NCBI RefSeq assembly: GCF_000717655.1
Contig: NZ_JNZY01000004.1
Location: 221,770-285,769 of the forward strand
Length of the DNA stretch: 64,000 nt
Source: Streptomyces katrae
GTDB lineage: Bacteria; Actinomycetota; Actinomycetes; Streptomycetales; Streptomycetaceae
Direction: 5' to 3'
Below are positions 38,225 to 46,513 of the stretch, piece by piece. Under the pieces are notes generated by a model. That model did no database searches and had not been told where the DNA came from. It saw nothing but the letters and a program-made list of their open reading frames with translations. Each line of letters starts with the position of its first letter. Position 1 is the stretch's first letter. Both the position numbers and the translations under genes were made by a program.

Positions 38225-38890
38225 TCAGGTGCCGGTGAAGTGGTTGCGGATCAGGGGTTCGATCAGGTGGAGGTCTCCTGCGATCAGGGCCTCCAGCAGG
38301 GCCGAGTGCTCCGCCGCGTCCGCGACGAGGGCCGCCCTGCGGACCCGCGGGGCGCCCGGCAGCGGCCACTGGGACCGGCGGTGCAGTTCCTCCGCGACCT
38401 GGACCAGCTGGTCGTTCCCGGCCAGGGAGAGGACCTCCCGGTGGAAGGCCCGGTCCGCGTCCGCGTACCGCGGGAGGTCACCGGCCGCGGCGGCCTCGGC
38501 CGTGGCGGCCGCCGCCGGCCGCAGCGCCGACCAGGCCTCGGCCGGGACCGTACGGGCGAGGCGCAGCATCACCGGCACCTCCAGCAGCGCGCGGACCTCC
38601 GCCAGCTCCGCCAGGACCCGCGGCGTACGCGACAGCACCCGGAAACCCCGGTTCGGGAGGCATTCCACCGCCCCCTCCAGCGCCAGCTGCTGCATCGCCT
38701 CGCGCACGGGCGTCGCGGAGACGCCGAAGCGCTCCCCCAGGGCCGGCCCGGAGTAGATCTCCCCCGGCACCAGCTCCCCGTCGACCAGGGCGGCGCGCAG
38801 CGCGTCCAGCACCTGTCCGCGCACCGAATGGCGCAGCACCTTCTGCGTCGGGATCAGCGCCGTCACCCCGACGTGGGCCGCTTCGTGCAC
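38225..38890 (-). CDS. GntR/FadR-type transcriptional regulator
   Basis: About 221 residues from GTG 38890, preceded by GAGGAGGACC; the longer reading to 38959 overlaps the iron-box promoter. The N-terminal winged helix contains GPALGERFGVSATPVREAMQQLALEGAVE and the wing PNRGFRV; the C-terminal FCD domain has DADRAFHREVLSLAGN and HSALLEALIAGD, where FCD proteins bind a metal and a carboxylate ligand. It is divergent from the FhuF-like gene, but a role there is not shown: that gene has its own iron box. Effector unknown. Confidence 0.85.
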   Translation of the reverse strand: MHEAAHVGVTALIPTQKVLRHSVRGQVLDALRAALVDGELVPGEIYSGPALGERFGVSATPVREAMQQLALEGAVECLPNRGFRVLSRTPRVLAELAEVRALLEVPVMLRLARTVPAEAWSALRPAAAATAEAAAAGDLPRYADADRAFHREVLSLAGNDQLVQVAEELHRRSQWPLPGAPRVRRAALVADAAEHSALLEALIAGDLHLIEPLIRNHFTGT

Positions 38891-38975
38891 TCGGTCCTCC
38901 TCGGGGTCTCGACCTGGGCCCTCCGAGGATAGGCGAATCGATTCCGCAAGTGCTGGCACGGGCCACCGAGATCAG

Positions 38976-38996
38976 TTAAGGTAAGCCTTACCTTTG
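38976..38996 (+). promoter_or_regulatory. Iron box (DmdR/IdeR-type operator)
   Basis: AAGGTAAGCCTTACCTT (within 38976-38996) is a near-perfect dyad of the DtxR-family iron box of actinobacteria (TTAGGTTAGGCTAACCTAA class). It lies about 35 bases before the FhuF-like start, so that gene should be turned off by the iron-loaded repressor. Confidence 0.75.
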
Positions 38997-39029
38997 TCCG
39001 TCGTGATCGTGTGGATCGGTGGTTCCGCC

Positions 39030-39881
39030 ATGCCCGACAGCTCCGTCGACGCCCCGCCCCCGGCCGGCTCTCCGGTGGCGGACGCGTACGCACGCCTGTC
39101 GCAGGTGTACGGCAAGCTGCAGGTCACCGAGCGCGCAGCGCACGAGAGCGCCCCTCGCGGTGTGGGGTGGGTCGGCGCGGACGCGCTCGCGGCGGGCGGA
39201 GCGGAGCTGGACGGGTACCTCGCCTGGGACGACGCCCAGGTCCTGCGGGACTACGGCCGCCAGGCCCGCCCCGACGTCGTGGCCACGTTCGGCCTGCACC
39301 GGTACGCATGGCCCGCGTGCCTGCTGATCACGGCGCCCTGGTTCCTCCACCGGCGGGTACCCCTGCTGTCGGCGCGCCACGTGGCCTTCCACCGGACCCA
39401 AGGGCGCATGAACGTACGCGTCGAGTCCTTCGCCTGCCTGCCGGACGACCCGGCGGCCGCTCTCCCCGGGGCCCGTGTCGTGCCCGACGAGGAGGCGCTG
39501 CGCGGTGAGGTGCGGGCTGCGGTGGCCCAGCACCTCGAACCCCTCCTGGACAGCTTCGGCCCGCGCACGCGGCGCGGCCGGCGCGCCCTGTGGGGCATGG
39601 TGACCGACGAGATCGTCTCGGGCGTCTGGCACCTGGGCAAGCTCGTGGGCGAGGAGCAGCGGGCCAGGGCCGAGCTGGAGGCGCTGCTGCCCGGCATGAC
39701 GGCCCCGTACACCGCCGGCGCGGCCTTCCGCATGCTCTCCGGCCCGGCGGGCGAACGGCTGCCCACCCGGGACCGGGCCAGTTGCTGCCTCTTCTACACG
39801 ATCCGGCCCGAGGAGACCTGCACCACCTGCCCCCGCACCTGCGACGCGGACCGCATCGTGCGCCTCACGGCTGCCGCCTGA
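39030..39881 (+). CDS. FhuF-like ferric-siderophore reductase
   Basis: About 283 residues from ATG 39030 (GGTGG eight bases upstream; earlier TTG/GTG codons from 38994 would put the start in the iron box). The C-terminal block SCCLFYTIRPEETCTTCPRTCD has the CC-x10-C-x2-C pattern that holds the [2Fe-2S] cluster of FhuF-type reductases, which release iron from imported siderophores in the cytoplasm. The upstream iron box agrees with an iron-starvation gene. No siderophore genes are next to it. Length is close to the family's 250-280. Confidence 0.82.
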   Translation: MPDSSVDAPPPAGSPVADAYARLSQVYGKLQVTERAAHESAPRGVGWVGADALAAGGAELDGYLAWDDAQVLRDYGRQARPDVVATFGLHRYAWPACLLITAPWFLHRRVPLLSARHVAFHRTQGRMNVRVESFACLPDDPAAALPGARVVPDEEALRGEVRAAVAQHLEPLLDSFGPRTRRGRRALWGMVTDEIVSGVWHLGKLVGEEQRARAELEALLPGMTAPYTAGAAFRMLSGPAGERLPTRDRASCCLFYTIRPEETCTTCPRTCDADRIVRLTAAA

Positions 39882-40085
39882 CATCTGAACCCACTCGTCC
39901 GGCTGGCCGTAATCGAACACAACTCGGGTGGCACGAGCGGTAGTTCGAGCTACAACACCCTATCCGGCGGGCCGCACCCCCCGATGGCGTCCACTTGCCC
40001 CGAAACCTGCATGCCGGGCCGATCTCCTGCGCCACCATGGCTCCCGGAAGGCCGCATACGCGAGGCAGAGGCAAGGGACATCCGC

Positions 40086-41147
40086 ATGAGACTGACCGAC
40101 ATATCGCTGGACTGGCTGCTGCCCGGCAGCCTGCTGATCCTGGGCGTACTTGCGGCAGTTGCGGTACTGGCCCGGGGCAAGCGGGAGGGCGACAAGGCCG
40201 CGGCCGACGACACCTGGGAGCGCAGCGAAGAGCGGCGGCGGCGCAAGGAAGCCGTCTACGGAACCGCCTCCTACGTCCTGCTGTTCTGCTGCGCGGCGGT
40301 GGCCGCCGCGCTCTCCTTCCACGGACTGGTCGGCTTCGGCCGGCAGAACCTGAACCTCTCCGGGGGCTGGGAGTACCTGGTCCCCTTCGGCCTCGACGGC
40401 GCCGCCATGTTCTGCTCGGTGCTCGCCGTCCGCGAGGCCAGCCACGGCGACGCGGCCCTCGGCTCGCGCATGCTGGTCTGGCTGTTCGCGGGCGCGGCCG
40501 CCTGGTTCAACTGGGTGCACGCGCCGCGCGGCATGGGCCACGACGGCGCCCCGCAGTTCTTCGCCGGGATGTCGCTCTCGGCGGCCGTCCTCTTCGACCG
40601 CGCCCTCAAGCAGACCCGCCGGGCGGCGCTGCGCGAACAGGGCCTGATTCCGCGGCCGTTGCCGCAGGTCCGGATGGTCCGCTGGCTGCGGGCTCCCCGG
40701 GAGACCTTCGGAGCCTGGTCGCTCATGCTGCTGGAGGGCGTCCGCACCCTCGACGAGGCCGTCGACGAGGTGCGCGAGGACAAGCGCGAGCGGGAGCAGG
40801 ACCGCCACCGCCGGCGCAACGAGAACCGGCTGGACCGGGCCCGCATCAAGGCCCTGGGCCGGCAGAACCGGGCGTTCGGGCGATCCCGCGCCCGCCAGGT
40901 CGACGTGCCGGGGCTGGCCCCCGGGTCGGGCTCCGCGCCGGTCGGCGCGGAGCCGGCCATAGCGGAAACGGGACAGCTGCCCGCACCGCGCCGCCGGCCC
41001 TCCCTGCAGGCCGTGCACCCGACCGAGATCGCTGAGGTGACCGGCCCCCGGACGGTGGACCTCACCGCCGAGGACGACACCCAGACCATCCCCCGCCTCG
41101 ACTCGCTCGAGCGCAAACTCAAGGACCTGGAGCAGCAGTTCGGCTGA
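40086..41147 (+). CDS. DUF2637 domain membrane protein
   Basis: A 353-residue protein from ATG 40086 (AAGGGA eight bases upstream). Four membrane segments are visible: LLPGSLLILGVLAAVAVLA near residue 10, SYVLLFCCAAVAAALSFHG near 62, VPFGLDGAAMFCSVLAV near 100, and LVWLFAGAAAWFNWVHA near 135. A basic helix with RQNRAFGRSRARQ and a C-terminal coiled coil (LDSLERKLKDLEQQF) follow. This is the DUF2637 organisation seen in Streptomyces chromosomes and integrative plasmids, where it has been linked to transfer or spread; a role here is not known. The 204 bases upstream hold no gene; GTAGTTCGAGCTAC near 39940 is a weak dyad. Confidence 0.8.
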   Translation: MRLTDISLDWLLPGSLLILGVLAAVAVLARGKREGDKAAADDTWERSEERRRRKEAVYGTASYVLLFCCAAVAAALSFHGLVGFGRQNLNLSGGWEYLVPFGLDGAAMFCSVLAVREASHGDAALGSRMLVWLFAGAAAWFNWVHAPRGMGHDGAPQFFAGMSLSAAVLFDRALKQTRRAALREQGLIPRPLPQVRMVRWLRAPRETFGAWSLMLLEGVRTLDEAVDEVREDKREREQDRHRRRNENRLDRARIKALGRQNRAFGRSRARQVDVPGLAPGSGSAPVGAEPAIAETGQLPAPRRRPSLQAVHPTEIAEVTGPRTVDLTAEDDTQTIPRLDSLERKLKDLEQQFG

Positions 41148-41169
41148 GGCCGCACCCGCTCAGGCCCTC

Positions 41170-41201
41170 GGAGGGCCCGCCGGTCAGGAGGCGGGCCCTC
41201 C
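41170..41201 (+). terminator. Terminator between convergent genes
   Basis: GGAGGGCCCGCC (41170-41181) and GGCGGGCCCTCC (41190-41201) are exact complements around an eight-base loop, between the DUF2637 and ATPase genes. Likely used by both. Confidence 0.8.
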
Positions 41202-41224
41202 GCCGCGCGTCCCGCCGTACGCCC

Positions 41225-41773
41225 CTAGGGGGTGTCGTACATCGCGAGGGCGCCGTCCAGCTCGAACCACACCACCTTGCCGCCGGCCTGCACCGGCATG
41301 TCCACGCCCCAGGCGTCGGCGAGGGCCTGCACCAGCACCAGTCCCCGGCCGTGCGTACCGTCGTCGGCGGTCGGTACGTACGGCCGGGGCCGGCGCGAGG
41401 CGTAGTCCCGGACCTCCACCCTCAGCCGGTCCGCGGCGAGCCGCGCGGACACCTCCGCACCCTGGTCGGTGTGGACGAGGGCATTGGTGACGAGCTCGGT
41501 GATCAGCAGCTCCGCCACCTCCGCGGTGTCGGCCGGGCACCGGTGGTGCATCAACTCCCGTAATGCCTTGCGCACTTCCCCCACGGCCTTGAGATCCGCC
41601 CGGCGTACGCTTCGGGTGATCTCCAGCGCGTCCACCGCTCCCCCGCCCTCGACGGACGGTTCACGCGGTACGGGCCGCCCTCTCCTCCACTGCTTCCCGG
41701 TCTTCGCCCCCACCCGCACGGCGATGTACCTCCCCCGTGTCCCACGGATCTCGAACTGGTCTACGGGATGCAT
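41225..41773 (-). CDS. HATPase_c anti-sigma-factor-like ATP-binding protein
   Basis: About 182 residues from ATG 41773 (ATG 41794 is possible). The GHKL fold is shown by the N box ELLITELVTNALVHT and the G box GTHGRGLVLVQALADAWG. Single-domain proteins of this kind in Streptomyces are RsbW/SpoIIAB-like serine kinases or anti-sigma factors. The first 55 residues are Arg/Gly-rich and not part of the domain. No partner sigma factor or anti-anti-sigma gene is adjacent, so the target is not known. Confidence 0.8.
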   Translation of the reverse strand: MHPVDQFEIRGTRGRYIAVRVGAKTGKQWRRGRPVPREPSVEGGGAVDALEITRSVRRADLKAVGEVRKALRELMHHRCPADTAEVAELLITELVTNALVHTDQGAEVSARLAADRLRVEVRDYASRRPRPYVPTADDGTHGRGLVLVQALADAWGVDMPVQAGGKVVWFELDGALAMYDTP

Positions 41774-41804
41774 GCCCGCCGGGGCAATCCGCACTCCTGC
41801 GGGC

Positions 41805-42352
41805 TTACGGGCACAGCACGTCGCGCAGGCTGGATCGAGCCATCCGGATCATTCGGCCCGCCCCTCCGTCCAGCACGGTCTTGCCGGCCGGAAGTACGAA
41901 ACCGGTCACCGTCTCGGCGCTGATCCCGGGCGGAATGGACAAGGCGCTGGGATCGGTCACCACGTCCACCCACGCGGGTCCCTTGTGCCGGACGGCGGCC
42001 TTCAGAGCCCCGGTGAGCTGCTTGGGCTTCTCGACCCGGACCCGGAACGCGCCCGCCGCGCGCGCCACCGCCGCGAAATCCGGGTGGTGAGGGGACGTTC
42101 CGTACGGGGGCAGGCCGGAAACCGGCATTTCCCACCCGACCATTCCCAGCGATGAGTTGTCGAAGAGGACCACTTTGACGGGCAGGCCGTACTGCACCAG
42201 GGCGAGGAAATCTCCCCTCAGCATCGAGGAACCGCCGTCGCCCGACATCGACACCACTTGACGGCCCGGTCCGTGAACCGTGCGCCGATGCCCTGGGGGA
42301 GGGCGTTGGCCATGGAGCTGTGGCTGAAGGAGCCGATGATGCGCCGCTCGTC
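41805..42352 (-). pseudogene. Pyruvate oxidase/dehydrogenase (ThDP, PoxB-like), truncated and frameshifted
   Basis: Only the C-terminal third remains. From 42352 down, one frame reads ERRIIGSFSHSSMANALPQG then ARFTDRAVK, the thiamine-diphosphate region of PoxB-type enzymes; after AAG at about 42260 the homology continues in another frame as VVSMSGDGGSSMLRGDFLAL and runs to a stop at 41805. One G appears to be missing in GTCAAGTGGTG, where the family needs GTCAAGGTGGTG. Upstream of about 42352 no oxidase sequence can be seen; the N-terminal 350-400 residues are gone. The GDGG motif and metal loop survive, but no full enzyme can be made. Confidence 0.8.
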
Positions 42353-42450
42353 ACCCCTTCTGAGTGCAAGCAGGGCGGCGGAACGCCCGCGATCAATGAG
42401 GGAGGCAGCTCTTGCCGCGCAGTGCGTGCCCGCCCTGCACGTTCCGCCGG

Positions 42451-44850
42451 TCACGCCTCCCAGACCGCGGCGGCCGTCCGGTCGTCGGCGTAGCCCTTGA
42501 GGCGGAGCTGGGTGTCCGCGAGGAAGGCCGCGAGGCCGGGCGGTTGCGGGTCGGCCCAGCGGGCCGCGAGTTCGGCCGGAAGGAGGGCCTCCTCGCGCAG
42601 GGGGTCCGCGAGCCCGCCGGAACAGAGCAGCAGGGTGTCGCCGGGCCGGGCCACGGCGGCCCGGAACCGGAACCCGTCGCCGGCGGGCTCGGCCGGCTCG
42701 GGCTCGGGCTTCGGTTCCGGCTCCAGGTCCTCCCAGGCCCCGGCCCGGAGCCGGAACAGCCCGCCTGCGCCGGCGCCGAAGCAGACCCGGGTCTTGCACT
42801 CGGGGTCGATGGGGAGCAGCAGCACGCGCAGCCCGGCGGTGTACGCGTCCTGCGGGAGCCCGAGCTCGGCGGCGTGGGCCCGCAGGCGGCCGTAGCCGCG
42901 GTCGGTGAGCCGCTGGAGCCCCGAGCGCAGGGCGTCGCGCCGGCCGGCGCGGATGTCGTCGGCCAGCCGCGCGCGGCTGCGGCCGACGGCCGATGCCATC
43001 CAGCGGCACAGCTCGGCGGCGGCCTCGGCGGCGCCGGGGGCGGCCCGGTCGCCGCCGGCCAGGGCCACGAGGACGAGGGCGTCGTCGCCGTTGCCGAAGC
43101 GGGCGGTCAGCAGGAAGTCCCGCCGGGCTTCGCCGCGGAACCGGGCGGAGTCGCCGCGCACGGAGGTGGCACGCAGGGTGTACGTCCCGTGCCGCGCCCC
43201 CTCGAGGACGGTGTCGGGCACGAGCCCGTCGAGCACTCCCGGATCGGCGAGCGGCAGTGCCCCGGGCTCGGCGGCGTAGGTGGGCGCCCGGTCCCCGAGA
43301 TACCCCACCACGGGCCGCTCCCCTCCCCAGGGCTCGGCCTCCGGCCCGGTCGCGGACCCGGCGGGGGGCATCGGCCCGCAGGCGGGTGCGGCAGCGGCCC
43401 GGGGGCCGCCGTCGGGCCCGGCACCGGCGGCGGACCAGGACTCCCCGACGGCACCCGCGTCGGAACCGGGCCGGGACGCAGGCATGGGCCCACTGCCGGG
43501 CCCGGCACCGGCGGTGGTTGCCCCCGCGGCCTCTCCGGCCCCGGGCCATGCTCGTCCCCTGGATCCGGCCTCGGGCTCGGCACCGGAGCCGGCCCCGGGC
43601 TGTCCGGCGGGAGCGTCCGGAAGCTCTGCACCGGACCGCGGGTCGGCATCGGCTCGGGAATCGGCCCACGGTTGGCCCGACCAGGAACCCGGTCGGGCTC
43701 CGGGGTCGGCCCAGAGCTGGCGTTCCGGACCGGCCGGAGCTTGCGAACCCGAGGAGGGCCCGGTGTCATCGGCGCGGGAACCGGCCCAGGGCGGGGCTCC
43801 GGGCCCGGTCGAGGGCTCGTCGTCGCGGACGGACGACGGCTCACCGGAGGGCCAGGTCCCGGGCCCGGGCCTGGTGTCGGGGTCGGGCCCGCGCCTCGCA
43901 GCGGTGTCACGGGGCCCCGTACCGGCCTCCGGGCCGGGCCAGGAGCCCGGCTCCGCACCGGAACGGGCCCGGGGAAGCAGGCCGGGACCGGAACGCGAGC
44001 CGGCCTCGCCCGCACCCGGGTCGCCCGACCCGGCGTCGGCCCAGGCCTCCGGGGGGCGCCCCGTGCCGTCCCCGGCCACGGGCCGGGTACGGGGGGCCGC
44101 GCCCGTCCCCGGCTCGGCCGCCGTTCCTGAGCCCGTGTCGGGCCACGTGCCCGCCCCGGACTCGGCAGCCCGGTCCGTGCCGGCCCACGGCCCCGCCCCG
44201 GCTCCGGGCTCGGGCCAGGATCCGGTACCGGCGTCGGGTGCGGGGACGGGCCAGGAGCCCGCGCCCTGCTCGGGGGCGCGCTCGGGCCCACCGGGGGCGG
44301 TCTCGGGGTCCGGGGTCTGTTCGCGTGCAGGCCAGGTGCTGGAGGCTCCCCCGGGGGCGGGGGACGGCGGCACGGGCGGGGTGTCGCGCGGGACGCCCCA
44401 GCGCCAGACCGGCAGTTCGGGCGGCTCGTCCGGGAGCGCCGGCGGCACGGTCACGCTGCCCAGGCCGTATCCGGTGGTGCCGGGTTCCCGGGGGTCCCTG
44501 GGTGGCGGCGGCTCCGGCGCGGCCTCCCGGCGCGGCCCCGGCAGCACCGCATGCGGCGGCGCCCCGGGCGGCTCGGCACCCTGCGGCGGCACGGACGGAA
44601 CGGGCGGCACGGCCTGCGGCGCCTGCCCGGGCCGCACAGCCCCCGCCGGCGGCACGGCCGGCGCCGTACCCGGTGGCGGCGGCGCGGGTGGGGCGGGGCG
44701 TGGGGTGGGGAGGGCCGGGGCCTCGGGGGACGTCACTGCCGACGCCGAGTGGAAACGGCTCTCCAGCGTGTCCCCCGGGTCCGGGACCGGTCCCGCGTCC
44801 GGGTCCTCGTACAGCTTCTGCCACCAGTCGTCCGCGCCCTGCTGACTCAT
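42451..44850 (-). CDS. PP2C-like phosphatase domain protein with long Pro/Gly/Ala-rich linker
   Basis: About 799 residues from ATG 44850, opening MSQQGADDWWQKLYEDPDAG. Residues about 45-530 are low-complexity Pro/Ala/Gly/Ser with Trp every 12-20 residues (GSWPVPAP, GTWPDTGS, EAWADAG, PPWAGSRAD, QLWADPG). The C-terminal 250 residues match the Streptomyces PP2C family (RGDSARFRGEARRD, LLTARFGNGDDALVLVALAGG, LCSGGLADPLREEALLP). Canonical PP2C has Asp in the SDGL motif and DGMGG earlier; here they read SGGL and AGGDR. The catalytic state is therefore doubtful. The linker DNA has extreme GC and open frames on both strands, which are shadows. Confidence 0.75.
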   Translation of the reverse strand: MSQQGADDWWQKLYEDPDAGPVPDPGDTLESRFHSASAVTSPEAPALPTPRPAPPAPPPPGTAPAVPPAGAVRPGQAPQAVPPVPSVPPQGAEPPGAPPHAVLPGPRREAAPEPPPPRDPREPGTTGYGLGSVTVPPALPDEPPELPVWRWGVPRDTPPVPPSPAPGGASSTWPAREQTPDPETAPGGPERAPEQGAGSWPVPAPDAGTGSWPEPGAGAGPWAGTDRAAESGAGTWPDTGSGTAAEPGTGAAPRTRPVAGDGTGRPPEAWADAGSGDPGAGEAGSRSGPGLLPRARSGAEPGSWPGPEAGTGPRDTAARRGPDPDTRPGPGTWPSGEPSSVRDDEPSTGPGAPPWAGSRADDTGPSSGSQAPAGPERQLWADPGARPGSWSGQPWADSRADADPRSGAELPDAPAGQPGAGSGAEPEAGSRGRAWPGAGEAAGATTAGAGPGSGPMPASRPGSDAGAVGESWSAAGAGPDGGPRAAAAPACGPMPPAGSATGPEAEPWGGERPVVGYLGDRAPTYAAEPGALPLADPGVLDGLVPDTVLEGARHGTYTLRATSVRGDSARFRGEARRDFLLTARFGNGDDALVLVALAGGDRAAPGAAEAAAELCRWMASAVGRSRARLADDIRAGRRDALRSGLQRLTDRGYGRLRAHAAELGLPQDAYTAGLRVLLLPIDPECKTRVCFGAGAGGLFRLRAGAWEDLEPEPKPEPEPAEPAGDGFRFRAAVARPGDTLLLCSGGLADPLREEALLPAELAARWADPQPPGLAAFLADTQLRLKGYADDRTAAAVWEA

Positions 44851-44899
44851 GGGCTCATTCTCGGCCCCCCAGAGGGGCAGAAAACGCCGAATACGCGAA

Positions 44900-44935
44900 A
44901 AGGGGTCCACCGGGCCGCCGCCCGGTGGACCCCTT
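44900..44935 (-). terminator. Perfect 16-base hairpin after subtilase pseudogene
   Basis: 44900-44915 and 44920-44935 are exact complements around CGCC. On the minus strand it follows the subtilase remnant by about 20 bases; a TTTTC stretch comes next. Confidence 0.85.
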
Positions 44936-44953
44936 CCGTATCTCTCGTACGAC

Positions 44954-46386
44954 CTACCGGATGTCGTACGCCCGCGCGACAGTCTGGGTGACGGCCGCGC
45001 CCTTCGTGTCGGTGAGCTCCACCTTCAGGGTCACCTGCCGGCCGGAGCCGGCCCCGGCGTGGTTCACGACCGCCGACCACCGGCCGCCCCGCTCGGCGAC
45101 GGCCGCCTGCATCCAGTTCTCACCGTCGTACGAGTACGACAGCTTCACCGACTGCTGGAGTCCGGCGGGGCCGCGGCTGGAGAAGGAGGCCGTGGCGTCG
45201 TCGCGGTCGACGGCGCCGACGGTCAGCACGCTGGGCGCGCAACCGGGAGAGGAGACGGTGTTGTTGCCGGGCCGGGAGTTGCCGGCGGCGATGAGGAACA
45301 GAGTGCCGCTGCTCTGCGCGAGCCGCTCGGCGGCGGCCGACATGGGGTCGTCGCAGGTGGCCCGGGAGGGGTCGCCGAGGCTCATGGAGACCACGTCGGC
45401 CTTGCTCTCGACGGCCCACTCCATGCCGGCGATGATCCACGAGCCGAGGCCGTGGCCCGCGTCGTTGAGGACCTTGCCGCTGAGCAGTTCGGTGCCCGGC
45501 GCGACGCCCTTCCTGGCGCCGCCGCTCTCGGCTCCGGAGCCGCCGACGGTGGAGGTGGGGTGGGTGTCGTGGCCCTGGCGGTCCGCGTCGGTGTCGGAGT
45601 CGGTGAAGTTCTTCGACGCGGCGACGCGGCCCTTGAGGTCGGGGTGCTCGAGGTCCGTGCCGGTGTCGAGGACGGCGACCTTGGTGCCCTTGCCGTCGTA
45701 CCCGGCGGCCCGGGCGGCGGTGGCGCCCACCTGCTCGGTGGACCGCTCCAGGTTCGCCTGGACCTTGCCGTCGAGCCACAGCTTCTTCAGCCCGCCGGCC
45801 GCGCGGGAGCGGGTGTCGGTGACGTCCGCCCAGAAGGCGGCGGACTGCTGCTTGTCGGCGGCGAGGGCGACGGCGCCGATGGAGCCGAGGGGGAGCGTTC
45901 GGCGCCGCGCGGGGTGGGCGGTGCGCTGCGCGCCGGGTGGGCGGAGCCGTCGTAGACCGCGATGAGCGGGAACTTCTCGGCGTGCGCGTCGTCGTAGCCC
46001 TGCCGGATCAGGCCGGTCACGTTGAACAGCTCCTGGTCGACCGTGCCGCCGGCGAGGGCCTTGACCGCGCTCTCGGGGTAGACGTACAGGTCCTTGCCGC
46101 TCTGGCTCGTCTGCACGAGCGGCTGCGAGCCGTCCTCGCGCGGCATCGCGGTGGCGGCGGTGCGGCCGGCCGGGTCGGGGGAGACCAGGATCCGGTCGCC
46201 GGTGACCAGGGTGGCGGTGACGGGCGGCGTGGGCTGTTTTCCGGCCGCCTCGCTCCCCGCGATCGGTCTCTTCCCCGTTCCTCCGGGCGCTCCGTCGATC
46301 GGCTGTGTCGCCGACGGGCCGACGGCGGTGACGGCCAGGACGGCAGCGCCGGCCGCTCCCAGCGCCGTGAGCGATATCGGGCGCAT
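44954..46386 (-). pseudogene. Subtilisin-like (S8) serine protease, frameshifted and lacking its catalytic serine
   Basis: The ATG at 46386 (GGGGAGAG upstream) starts a signal peptide and prodomain (ATLVTGDRILV, LYVYPESAVKAL, IRQGYDDAHAEKFPLIAVYDGS) in one frame; near 45895-45905 the homology moves to a second frame (RTLPLGSIGAVALAADKQQ) that runs to TAG at 44954. Catalytic Asp (VAVLDTGTDLEHPDL) and His (GHDTHPTSTVGGSG; the family has GHGTHVAST) remain. After ASFSSRGPAGL the sequence jumps to a C-terminal beta domain (QQSVKLSYSYDGENW); the GTSMA(T/S)PH serine block is absent. Full-length relatives exceed 1000 residues, so several hundred are missing. Confidence 0.82.
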
Positions 46387-46513
46387 CGCTCTCCCCAGGT
46401 GAATTGCGGCCAACTGCTCCATCGCAGGGCAAATCTGCCCGCAAGTGGCTTCTGACCGGCGGATGTTGGTGCGGCGGTGGCGTCACCCTGGCAGAGAGCC
46501 GGGGGGTGCGGCG

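Noticed and set aside
42412..44130. Long open frames opposite the PP2C linker
   Set aside because: Low-complexity Pro/Gly/Arg translations caused by the linker composition; the minus-strand frame has the conserved PP2C domain.
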